Source of the DNA: Neoakkermansia glycaniphila
GTDB lineage: Bacteria; Verrucomicrobiota; Verrucomicrobiia; Verrucomicrobiales; Akkermansiaceae
Direction: 5' to 3'
Length of the DNA: 64,000 nt
NCBI RefSeq assembly: GCF_001683795.1
Contig: NZ_LIGX01000017.1
Location: 32,205 to 96,204 of the forward strand
Positions 8,996-16,332 of this stretch are shown one piece after another; positions within the stretch are counted from its first letter, which is position 1, and the number at the start of each line of letters is the position of its first letter. The notes under the pieces are model-generated. The model had not been told where the DNA came from and ran no database searches. It saw only the letters and a list, made by a program, of their open reading frames with translations. Made by a program: the position numbers and the translations under genes.

Positions 8996-9787
8996 ATGTA
9001 CTTCAACCCATCCATACTCTTGGCCATCACGGCAGGAATCCTCATCACGCTTCCTGCTTGCACCCCGGAAACCGCACAGTCTCCAACGCATAAAAAATCA
9101 AGGCGTTGCGAGGCATCCGCATATTTGACCTTCAATACGAGCTGGCTCGAAACGGCGACGTGGAAAGACGTCTTTTGTAAAATATATGCCAACCTCGCAA
9201 AATCATACATTCCTGCGTATGCCTGTATGGATTTCCAAATCGGAAGCGATACCGTGTTCTCTGCTCATTGGCCGCTTCCAACACTGGGTCTGCATGAATC
9301 AGGCGATTCTTATGTCGACCTGTACTTGGAAAACCGGGAAATTATCGTCCTGACGCATACCCAGCTTCAAGGCTCGGAAACGGAACTGCAGCCTCTTGCC
9401 CGCGAACGTTTCCTCCTTGATTCCGAAGAAAACATGAAATCCCTGCATGCCATGTATCTCTCCGATAATCCCTGGATTTGCATCATTCCCGACCTGCAGG
9501 GAAATGCGTATCAAACCTTGCAAAATTTGAAAGACTTGCAAATGCACATCCCCTATAGCAAGCGTCTCATGCTTCATCCCATTCCTTTGGCCTTCTTTTA
9601 CAACTACGAAAAGGAAGAAAGGGCAAGAAGCCCTAAGGAATTCAAACGTATGGCGCAGAGTGAGGCAATAACTGCCAGAATTTTCAAGAATGAAACGATG
9701 GAAAGCATTTTACGTCAATACCATGAAGAAAAAGATGCTATCGACAACGCACCTCTGACAATCCAAACTGTCCTTTTCTCCGAATAA
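8996..9787 (+). CDS. Putative lipoprotein of unknown function
   Basis: This 263-residue protein starts MYFNPSILLAITAGILITLP and has the lipobox LPAC, so it should be lipid-anchored. A longer frame starting at 8891 exists, but the signal sequence fixes the start at 8996. The mature part is mixed alpha/beta, with the stretch DLYLENREIIVLTHTQLQG and a charged helical C-terminus. No family recognised. It belongs to the accessory patch and precedes an IS-interrupted gene. Confidence 0.55.
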   Translation: MYFNPSILLAITAGILITLPACTPETAQSPTHKKSRRCEASAYLTFNTSWLETATWKDVFCKIYANLAKSYIPAYACMDFQIGSDTVFSAHWPLPTLGLHESGDSYVDLYLENREIIVLTHTQLQGSETELQPLARERFLLDSEENMKSLHAMYLSDNPWICIIPDLQGNAYQTLQNLKDLQMHIPYSKRLMLHPIPLAFFYNYEKEERARSPKEFKRMAQSEAITARIFKNETMESILRQYHEEKDAIDNAPLTIQTVLFSE

Positions 9788-9839
9788 TGATGAGCGGCAA
9801 ACGCAAAAAGCCCATAGCTTGAAAATTCATTGCAACAAA

Positions 9840-10007
9840 ATGATGATCATAAAATTACTCACCATCCTCATCCTTGCTCTATCGAGTATATGGTTGAATA
9901 CGGCTCATGCATCGCTTCCGCCACCAAGAGCGGAATTATGTTGTATCGCCCATAAAAACTATCTTTTCTATGTGCAAGGGCCTGCCGTTATTGTCGATAA
10001 TAAAGTA
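9840..10007 (+). pseudogene. Small exported protein gene interrupted by an IS element
   Basis: The intact 5' part encodes MMIIKLLTILILALSSIWL and a signal peptide cleavage near AHA-SLP. It then reads through PRAELCCIAHKNYLFYVQGPAVIVDNK and runs into the left terminal repeat of the insertion at 10008. Beyond the IS, one frame (from about 10764) can be read as TWQKTIDQHPTYFMDFRYAP and continues to a stop near 10872. This may be the displaced 3' part, although the frame does not rejoin cleanly. Confidence 0.5.
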
Positions 10008-10027
10008 GGTTCAATACAACTTTAGAG
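10008..10027 (+). repeat. Left terminal inverted repeat of the IS
   Basis: GGTTCAATACAACTTTAGAG, the exact reverse complement of 10730-10749. The transposase stop codon (10011-10013) lies inside it. Confidence 0.9.
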
Positions 10028-10697
10028 GGCATTTTCTAAAAATTGAAAGCAAAAAATGATAGATATTGGAGTGACGATGATTGAATCTGAATTCACATTC
10101 TTTGAGATGTAGGAGAAAGGAGCTTCCTTTAAATCCTTTGCGTTTCATCATACTGATCTTGGTAATCCCCCAGAAGTTTTCAATACCATTGACATGTACT
10201 TCGTTCCTTGCAAATTCGTTACGCCCATGCTCAACGGTTTCATGGTGCAGATATCTGTTCTTTTTCAACGGAATGTAAGATCGAAAACCATCCGTGTAAA
10301 TCGTTGAAGAGCATGTGACGACAGCTTTAATGACTTTCAGAATCGTCTTGGAATCAACTTGTTTAATCACTCTTGTATAGACACTTTCTCGCCTTCTATC
10401 ATAGATGCCAAAGACGATGGTTTTGCCTTTGGATCCTCGTCCACGCACTCCACGAACCCGTCTTGCTCCGAAGTAGCTTTGATCGCATTCGAATATACTC
10501 TCATGACAATGATCTTCCTGTTCACAAATCTTAAAAAGGCGAAGTCTGACGGCTTTGAGTATTTTACGCAAAGAGTTTGTACTTATACCGGTCAACAAAG
10601 CAATTGTGGAAGCTTCCATATCTATCGAAAAGTATCGAATAATGTCTCGAAATTGACGCTCTGAAATATGCGAACGAAAAACGTACTTGTTTTTCAT
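10011..10697 (-). CDS. IS1595-family transposase (ISXO2/IS1016-like)
   Basis: This 228-residue transposase has an N-terminal helix-turn-helix region (about 25-55) and the DDE-type core. The acidic residues are visible in ECDQSYFG and IYTDGFRSY, and the third-position motif is HVNGIENFWG. The C-terminal motif LKECEFRFNHR is typical of IS1016-like enzymes. The usual basic RGRGSKGK stretch follows the first Asp. The gene is full length with no frameshift. It lacks the N-terminal zinc ribbon found in some relatives, as is normal for the IS1016 group. Confidence 0.92.
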   Translation of the reverse strand: MKNKYVFRSHISERQFRDIIRYFSIDMEASTIALLTGISTNSLRKILKAVRLRLFKICEQEDHCHESIFECDQSYFGARRVRGVRGRGSKGKTIVFGIYDRRRESVYTRVIKQVDSKTILKVIKAVVTCSSTIYTDGFRSYIPLKKNRYLHHETVEHGRNEFARNEVHVNGIENFWGITKISMMKRKGFKGSSFLLHLKECEFRFNHRHSNIYHFLLSIFRKCPLKLY

Positions 10698-10729
10698 TCA
10701 CCAATAGTAGCTTATATGTCATATGCCCA

Positions 10730-10749
10730 CTCTAAAGTTGTATTGAACC
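10730..10749 (-). repeat. Right terminal inverted repeat of the IS
   Basis: Reverse complement of the left end over 20 bases. It lies 33 bases upstream of the transposase start. Confidence 0.9.
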
Positions 10750-10986
10750 TATAAAATAATAATCTTTTGACTCAGAAACATGGCAGAAAACCATCGATCA
10801 GCATCCAACCTATTTTATGGATTTTCGATACGCCCCATCTATTCATAATGCACGTATAGAGTATCATTATTAAAAAATACCCATTTACAGATATCACAAG
10901 CACGAACAAAACATATCCATTGAAAAATTCATAACGGCATGAGAAAATGTCGCATCAACCGATGCACTTAATTGAGTAGAAGAGTC

Positions 10987-11850
10987 ATGAAGAAAATATT
11001 CGCTAACGAAGAATTAGAGTATCATCTCGCGAACCTAAATATCGATTTATTACCGCTCATCGCGCGTTGCTCAATTTGGGCGCCTAAAGAATTGCATGAA
11101 TCATGTTTAACAAAAAATGGTTGTGCCGCTAAATCTCCCATGATTCGTAGAAAAAGATCCAACGAAAAAAGGGGATCGACAGATATCGGCGGATTTAGAC
11201 TTGATGATAATACTTATCCCAATTCTCAAATGAAACAATGCTTAAAGCGATATTATGGGCTTGACGCAGAAGGCTATGAAACATGCCATATATGGAATGG
11301 CACATGTTATGACGCTAGATATCACACAGCCTATGCTAACTTAGTATTATTACCCAGAGCCATTGCTTCTCTTAGCGATCATAACCTTCTCATCCAGCAA
11401 ACCCTTCGTTATCGATCTTTCGAACTATATCAGTGGAAACCGGATGAAGAAAAAATACCACTAAAACCCAATGGATATCCTAAGGAATGGAGAGATTTGC
11501 CAACAATATTTTCTAAATCAGCCAATAAATATACTCCATCTCTTAACAATCACTCTTGTGATATATCTATCGGTCTACTTGCACGCGAGCATCTCACACA
11601 ATTTTTCAACAAACAGAGAACGCCTATTCACCTACTAAATAGTCTATTAAAACCAGGGTCCTTAGCTCAACAGTTTTCCGGGCACAGTCGAACCCTTCCG
11701 GTACTTTCTGAAATACGCTCTCCTAAAGAACGTTTTTACGCAAACCCTCTTGAAATCAATGGAAAATATTATTATTTAACGAACGACTGGTATGAACATC
11801 AGAGGAACGCACTAATAAAATGGTTACGTAAATTGGGCTACGATATTTAA
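10987..11850 (+). CDS. HNH-like endonuclease domain protein
   Basis: This 287-residue protein is not firmly assigned. Its middle carries a Cys-His pair (CHIW, about 100-101), then YHTAYANLVLLP (His about 113, Asn about 118) and DHN (His about 132). That spacing resembles an HNH (beta-beta-alpha-metal) nuclease core. The C-terminus ends YYYLTNDWYEHQRNALIKWL. ATG at 10987 was chosen over TTG at 10972 because AGAAGAG lies just upstream. The gene is strikingly A/T-rich in codon use and sits next to the IS, so it was probably acquired. No methylase partner is nearby. It may be a stand-alone restriction-like or homing-type nuclease. Confidence 0.5.
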   Translation: MKKIFANEELEYHLANLNIDLLPLIARCSIWAPKELHESCLTKNGCAAKSPMIRRKRSNEKRGSTDIGGFRLDDNTYPNSQMKQCLKRYYGLDAEGYETCHIWNGTCYDARYHTAYANLVLLPRAIASLSDHNLLIQQTLRYRSFELYQWKPDEEKIPLKPNGYPKEWRDLPTIFSKSANKYTPSLNNHSCDISIGLLAREHLTQFFNKQRTPIHLLNSLLKPGSLAQQFSGHSRTLPVLSEIRSPKERFYANPLEINGKYYYLTNDWYEHQRNALIKWLRKLGYDI

Positions 11851-11980
11851 GCATAAACTACAGCAAGCCACAATTTAACATAAAATAATAAATCATTCAA
11901 TTACTTTATTATCAATCGATTCTTTCTCAGTCACATCGTACCATATCGCATCTACTATCCGCCTCTATCTTGTTTTTAAC

Positions 11981-12012
11981 GAAAAAGGGCGTTCCCTCAC
12001 AGGAACGCCCTT
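11981..12012 (-). terminator. Terminator of the GreA-like gene
   Basis: An 11-bp perfect stem (11985-11995 with 12002-12012) has a 6-base loop and a TTTTT run on the minus strand. It lies 24 bases after the stop. Confidence 0.85.
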
Positions 12013-12035
12013 GAAAATTCAGTTGGCAAACCGTT

Positions 12036-13964
12036 TTACGGATTCACCGCTGCGATTGCCTTGACCGTCAGCTTCACCGGTTTCTCTCCGGGAACGAACG
12101 GGAGCTTGATCACATCGCCTACGGCGTGGCCGGTCAGTTTCTGGCCGAGCTTGGAGGTATAGGGAATCACGCGGTTGTCGGGATCGGAATCCCATGCACC
12201 GAGAATGGTGAACACGGCTTCCTGACCTTCGGGATCGACGACAGTCACATAGGTGCCCATGCCGGAGCGGCTGGTATCCACATCCTTGAAATCGGTCGGA
12301 TGAGCCTGTGCCAGATTGCGGGCCAGTTCTTCCGAACGGCGCATCAGCACCTGCCGGGTGGCCTTGGCATCCTGATAGCCGCCGTTTTCGCGCAAGTCGC
12401 CTTCGGCGCGGGTCACGGTCAGATCCTGCTTGTTCTTCGGGATACGCACATTGACCAGCTCGTCGTATTCGGCTTTGCGCTGGTTGTAGCTCTCGATGGA
12501 CACGTAGAGCTGCTGCTTTTCCTGCACCTTGGTGCGGGAGAGAACGATCTCCTGAAGGCCGTGGTGCACCCTCATCATATTCGCCAGCAGAAGATTGCGG
12601 TCGAGGTCATGAAGGGAAGCGGAATCGTAAATGGCCTTGGCGAACGGGCGGGCTTCGGATTCCGTCACATTGCGGATCAGGTCGGGAGCCAGCTGCTTGT
12701 CTTCCACCAGCAGGTTGCGCAGGCGAAGGCCCTTGTTCGGGCCGCCGTCGGAGGCGTCGCGCTCGATGGCGTTCATGATGGCGGAACCGAGAGCCAGCGT
12801 GAACACGGGCTTGGCCGCACCCTTGCGCTCGCGGCAGATCCAGACCAGCACATCGGCCGGAAGGCTCTGGCGGGAGATGCCGTTGCGGATGTCCTGATAG
12901 AGCTGTTCGCCTTCACCCTTCACAATGATGAATTTGGCGACTTCCCCGATAGCCTTCGATCCGCCGAACAGGAAAATGTTCGTCGCGTAGGAGAGCCATT
13001 GGCCATTGTGCGCTTCGGGAAGGGCTTCGTAAATTTTCTTCTGGCGGGCGGCAGGCACATCCCCGATGAAAGCCACGATCTCTTCGGAAGAGATGCCGGC
13101 CAGCACGGAATCGAGCGTCGTCATATCGGGGATGGCGGCCATCAGCTTGCGGATGCCTTCATCTTCCTGATCGGCGGCGGGAACGCCGTCCTTGCCCTTG
13201 TCCGCAGACTTCAGCAAGGCATCGATCAATTCGTCGCGCACGATGATCAGTTCCAGAATCTGCTGCTTGACATTCACGCCTCCTTCTTCGATGTCCTTTT
13301 CCAGAGCAGCGACAAGTTCGAGGACGACATCGTGGTCGTCTTTCAGCGTTTCGGGCTTTGCGGCATCCAGCAGGCGCACGCATGTGCGCAGATCGCGGGC
13401 CTTCTTGTAGTCTTCCAGCAGGGCGGCGGCCGGAGACATGGTTTCGCCGCGCAGGGCGATCAGTTCGCCGCGGCGCGTCGGGAGAATGAACTCGGATTTG
13501 TCGCGCATGGCCTTGCGGGCCTTTTCCCACCAGCTTTTCCAGTCGCCTTCCGGAACGACGCGGCCCTTCAGATTCTTTTCGACATCTTCGGGAGCGATGG
13601 GCTGGGGCTCGTCTTCCCCGTCCTTGCCGGAGAAATTGCCATTGAGCACGAGGCGCACCAGCGTCAGCGGATCGGTTTTCGCCGAAGCCCAGATACCCTT
13701 GGGATCTTCAAAGCAGGCAATCAGATAATGCCCCTGCGGCAGCGGAGTCAGCAAATTGAAGGCGAACTTCAATTCCATTTGATGATCCGGCTTCGATTCG
13801 AAATTGATCACAATCGAATTCTCGGGCAGGTTCCATTCCTTGACCTTTCCGACTCCCCACGACTTGTGAACTACATAATTACCCGGTGAAAACTTATCCA
13901 GCCGGGCGGCAAACGCCTCTGGGATTTTCTTTTTCGCAACAAGTTTTTCGAGATCGGCATGCAT
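12036..13964 (-). CDS. GreA/GreB-family elongation factor with long N-terminal extension
   Basis: This 642-residue protein is about four times the length of GreA (near 158). The last 160 residues match the Gre fold. They include a coiled coil with the acidic tip EGDLRENGGYQDAK, the sequence that reaches the RNA polymerase active centre and stimulates transcript cleavage, and a C-terminal FKBP-like domain (GTYVTVVDPEGQEAVFTILG). The first 100 residues include NYVVHKSWGVGKVKEW, which resembles the SH3-like polymerase-binding modules of CarD and TRCF. The middle 350 residues are mostly helical. ATG at 13964 has GAGGG five bases upstream; a further TTG start at 14009 was rejected. The gene is single with its own terminator. 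Confidence 0.85.
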   Translation of the reverse strand: MHADLEKLVAKKKIPEAFAARLDKFSPGNYVVHKSWGVGKVKEWNLPENSIVINFESKPDHQMELKFAFNLLTPLPQGHYLIACFEDPKGIWASAKTDPLTLVRLVLNGNFSGKDGEDEPQPIAPEDVEKNLKGRVVPEGDWKSWWEKARKAMRDKSEFILPTRRGELIALRGETMSPAAALLEDYKKARDLRTCVRLLDAAKPETLKDDHDVVLELVAALEKDIEEGGVNVKQQILELIIVRDELIDALLKSADKGKDGVPAADQEDEGIRKLMAAIPDMTTLDSVLAGISSEEIVAFIGDVPAARQKKIYEALPEAHNGQWLSYATNIFLFGGSKAIGEVAKFIIVKGEGEQLYQDIRNGISRQSLPADVLVWICRERKGAAKPVFTLALGSAIMNAIERDASDGGPNKGLRLRNLLVEDKQLAPDLIRNVTESEARPFAKAIYDSASLHDLDRNLLLANMMRVHHGLQEIVLSRTKVQEKQQLYVSIESYNQRKAEYDELVNVRIPKNKQDLTVTRAEGDLRENGGYQDAKATRQVLMRRSEELARNLAQAHPTDFKDVDTSRSGMGTYVTVVDPEGQEAVFTILGAWDSDPDNRVIPYTSKLGQKLTGHAVGDVIKLPFVPGEKPVKLTVKAIAAVNP

Positions 13965-14154
13965 ACGTGCCCTCAAGATAACATATCCCTCCTTGAAATC
14001 AACCACCAATTATGGGACGGCCTGAAAAATTAGAATCCGCACGGCAAATGGCTTCAGTGCCAACGACCGCATCTCACAAGCCTTCCCTCGCAGCCTCCGG
14101 CAAATCAACGGCATCAATAAAATGAAAAAACTATATTTGCCCGAACATTTACTA

Positions 14155-14182
14155 TTGACAGACGAAAACAAGCATCTAAAAT
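14155..14182 (+). promoter_or_regulatory. Putative promoter of the PEP-CTERM gene
   Basis: TTGACA (14155-14160) and TAAAAT (14177-14182) are spaced by 16 bases, 29 bases before the start codon. Confidence 0.6.
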
Positions 14183-14211
14183 CGACTTTAATTTCCCTAT
14201 CATCATAAATC

Positions 14212-14931
14212 ATGTTCTCCACCCTTACCAAATACATCGCGACTGCCGCCCTGATGATCGGCTCCGCCTCCGCTGCGGATGAAGCATTCCAGCACAAAGC
14301 CACATGGGGCAATCACGGCACAAGCACCGCGCTCTACTCGCCCACCTTCGAAACCGGGCAAGACCTCTTCACGCTGAGTGTCACCAAACTGACGAAGACG
14401 ACATACACCAACCCGGCAACAACCGATCTGTCGCTCTTTACGACAGGCACTTTCTGTCAAGGATTCTTCTCTCCGAACGTCAACGTACAAAATGCCGGAT
14501 CATGGGCGGCCACACTTGATCTCACCACCACAAAAGACATTACACTGAGCTCAATCGGCCTCAACATCAAGGCATTCGGCGCAAACGGACTGATGCAGGC
14601 AAATACCAGAACCGCGCAGATGAACTTCAGCTTAAAGAGCGCCGAAGGCATCACTCTCGCCACCGGCAACGCAGGGTCCAACGGATTTACGATCCCGGCA
14701 AATACAGCAGCCGGAATCAATATCACCATGAATACCGGCCTCACCGAAGCCCTGCAGGCCGGCAATTACAAGCTGGAGCTGACCTGCGAGAGAACCACCG
14801 AAACTGCCGGCGCGTTTTTCGGACTCCAAAGCATCACTCTTAACGGCGACATCGTCCCAGAACCGGCATCCGCAGGATTACTCGCCGCCGGCAGTCTTCT
14901 CGCACTCCTGCGCCGCAGAAGAGCCGCTTGA
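14212..14931 (+). CDS. PEP-CTERM sorting domain protein
   Basis: This 239-residue exported protein has a signal peptide (MFSTLTKYIATAALMIGSAS) and ends in VPEPASAGLLAAGSLLALL followed by RRRRAA. That is the tripartite PEP-CTERM signal: PEP motif, hydrophobic segment and Arg-rich tail. Such proteins are cleaved by exosortase and delivered to the surface or an exopolysaccharide matrix. The mature part is Thr/Asn/Gly-rich, probably beta-sandwich, with no catalytic motif. It is a monocistronic unit with a promoter and strong terminator. Confidence 0.9.
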   Translation: MFSTLTKYIATAALMIGSASAADEAFQHKATWGNHGTSTALYSPTFETGQDLFTLSVTKLTKTTYTNPATTDLSLFTTGTFCQGFFSPNVNVQNAGSWAATLDLTTTKDITLSSIGLNIKAFGANGLMQANTRTAQMNFSLKSAEGITLATGNAGSNGFTIPANTAAGINITMNTGLTEALQAGNYKLELTCERTTETAGAFFGLQSITLNGDIVPEPASAGLLAAGSLLALLRRRRAA

Positions 14932-14955
14932 AACCCCTCCTCTTTTTCTTTTTTG

Positions 14956-14989
14956 AAACCTCTTTTCGTCTGGCACGAAAAGAGGTTTT
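14956..14989 (+). terminator. Terminator of the PEP-CTERM gene
   Basis: A 13-bp perfect stem (14956-14968 with 14976-14988) with a 7-base loop ends in TTTT. Confidence 0.8.
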
Positions 14990-15030
14990 CCGCTGCTCCC
15001 GCAGGCTTCTGCAAAGTGCGCTATTTCGAC

Positions 15031-15059
15031 TTGACCCCGCCCCATAAATCCATTAAAAT
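15031..15059 (+). promoter_or_regulatory. Putative promoter of the pur operon
   Basis: TTGACC (15031-15036) and TAAAAT (15054-15059) are spaced by exactly 17 bases, 35 bases before purC. A small dyad GCCAG/CTGGC lies in the leader (about 15065-15084). No purine riboswitch sequence is visible. Confidence 0.65.
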
Positions 15060-15094
15060 TCCGTTGCCAGAGATAACCGCTGGCAGGTAGACAA

Positions 15095-15808
15095 ATGGAA
15101 CCGATTTACGAAGGAAAAGCCAAGAAGCTTTACACAACGGATGATGCCAACGTACTCCGCATGGAATACAAAGACGACGCCACCGCATTCAACGCCCTCA
15201 AGAAAGCCAAGTTCGAGAACAAGGGCAAGATGAATAAGGCCATCACCCTCCTCATCTACAAGATGCTCGAAGCCAAGGGCGTAAAGACCCACCTCGTCGC
15301 CGATGTCGATGAAATCAATCTCCTCGTCAAGCGCGTAGACATCCTGATGGTCGAAGTCATCGTCCGCAACGTCGCAGCCGGTTCCTTCTGCAAACGCACC
15401 GGAGTGCCCGAAGGCACCGTGTTCGAAAAGCCTATCGTCGAATTCTCCTACAAGAGCGACGAACTCGGCGACCCGCTCATCAACGACGACTACGCCCGCG
15501 AAATGAAGATCGCCACCCCCGAAGAGTGCGAATACCTCCGCAAGCAGGCCCTCATCGTCGATGCCACCCTCACCGAATTCTTCAAGAAGGCAGGCCTCCG
15601 CCTCATCGACTTCAAAATCGAATTCGGCCGCCTCACGGAAGACCCCACCCAGATCGTCCTCGCCGACGAAATCTCGCCCGACACCTGCCGCCTCTGGGAC
15701 ATCGAAACCGGCAAGAAGATGGACAAGGACCGCTTCCGCCAGGACCTCGGCGACGTGATGGAAGGCTATGCCGAAGTCCTCGCCCGCCTTCAGAAGGAAC
15801 AAGCCTGA
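15095..15808 (+). CDS. purC: SAICAR synthase (PurC)
   Basis: This 237-residue enzyme joins CAIR and aspartate using ATP to form SAICAR in purine synthesis. It has the typical start IYEGKAKKLYTTDD, the substrate-binding VIVRNVAAGSFCKRTGVPEG, and the C-terminal LADEISPDTCRLWD with LIDFKIEFG. Length is standard for the short bacterial form. It is first in an operon with purS, purL and purQ, with 38 bases to the next gene. Confidence 0.97.
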   Translation: MEPIYEGKAKKLYTTDDANVLRMEYKDDATAFNALKKAKFENKGKMNKAITLLIYKMLEAKGVKTHLVADVDEINLLVKRVDILMVEVIVRNVAAGSFCKRTGVPEGTVFEKPIVEFSYKSDELGDPLINDDYAREMKIATPEECEYLRKQALIVDATLTEFFKKAGLRLIDFKIEFGRLTEDPTQIVLADEISPDTCRLWDIETGKKMDKDRFRQDLGDVMEGYAEVLARLQKEQA

Positions 15809-15846
15809 CCCATACCTCTACACACCACCACACACGGAGCAACATC

Positions 15847-16293
15847 ATGACCCTGAACCTCGAAGTACTCAGCCGTTTCCAGGATGCGGCCGACGCCAAC
15901 CACCTCCTTTACACCCCCATTCCGGACGCGCTGAAATCCAACCACAGCCGCGTATACACCGTCGAATGCGAAGGAGACATCGAGGCCGCACGGGCCTACA
16001 TGCTCCGCGTGCTGGTGGACCCCATCTCCCAGGCAGTCGTCGAAGACGGCACCCCCGCGCTGGAAGGCGCCCTCTTCACCATCGACTACGGCATGAAACC
16101 CGGCTCCCTCGACCTCGAAAAGGAAGCCATCCTCACCAACTACCGCGGACAGAAGAACCTCCCCTTCACCATCACGTCCCTGAAAATCACCCAGCGCATC
16201 TACATCTTCGGCGAAGGAGACCGCGACAAGCTCGCCGCCCGCTTCACCAAGGACATCTGCAACCCGGCCATCCACTACTGGACAGTCGCCTGA
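15847..16293 (+). CDS. purS: PurS-like subunit of FGAM synthase, extended
   Basis: This 148-residue protein sits directly before purL and purQ, where the PurS subunit is expected. The three form the FGAM synthase complex, which turns FGAR and glutamine into FGAM. Ordinary PurS is about 80 residues. This one has two alpha/beta halves, RVYTVECEGDIEAARAYMLR and ITQRIYIFGEGDRDKLAARF, suggesting a duplicated PurS fold like the N-terminal domain of large PurL. Assignment rests partly on operon position. Confidence 0.75.
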   Translation: MTLNLEVLSRFQDAADANHLLYTPIPDALKSNHSRVYTVECEGDIEAARAYMLRVLVDPISQAVVEDGTPALEGALFTIDYGMKPGSLDLEKEAILTNYRGQKNLPFTITSLKITQRIYIFGEGDRDKLAARFTKDICNPAIHYWTVA

Positions 16294-16332
16294 GCCTCCG
16301 AAACGAAACCAATCCTCCACCGCACCGAACGC

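Larger units (their letters stand above)
10008..10749. mobile_element. IS1595-family insertion sequence (IS1016-like), 742 bp
   Basis: Perfect 20-bp terminal inverted repeats (10008-10027 and 10730-10749, sequence GGTTCAATACAACTTTAGAG) bracket one transposase gene on the minus strand. The repeats continue imperfectly into GGCAT and TGGGCAT. The intact repeats and transposase suggest a recent or still mobile copy. I could not find a clean 8-bp target duplication: the flanks ATAAAGTA and TATAAAAT are only similar. Confidence 0.9.

Noticed and set aside
9990..10770. Target-site duplication of the IS
   Set aside because: The 8-base flanks (ATAAAGTA and TATAAAAT) differ, so no duplication is claimed.
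13965..14009. Upstream TTG start for the GreA-like gene
   Set aside because: The ATG at 13964 has a good Shine-Dalgarno five bases upstream and the TTG does not.
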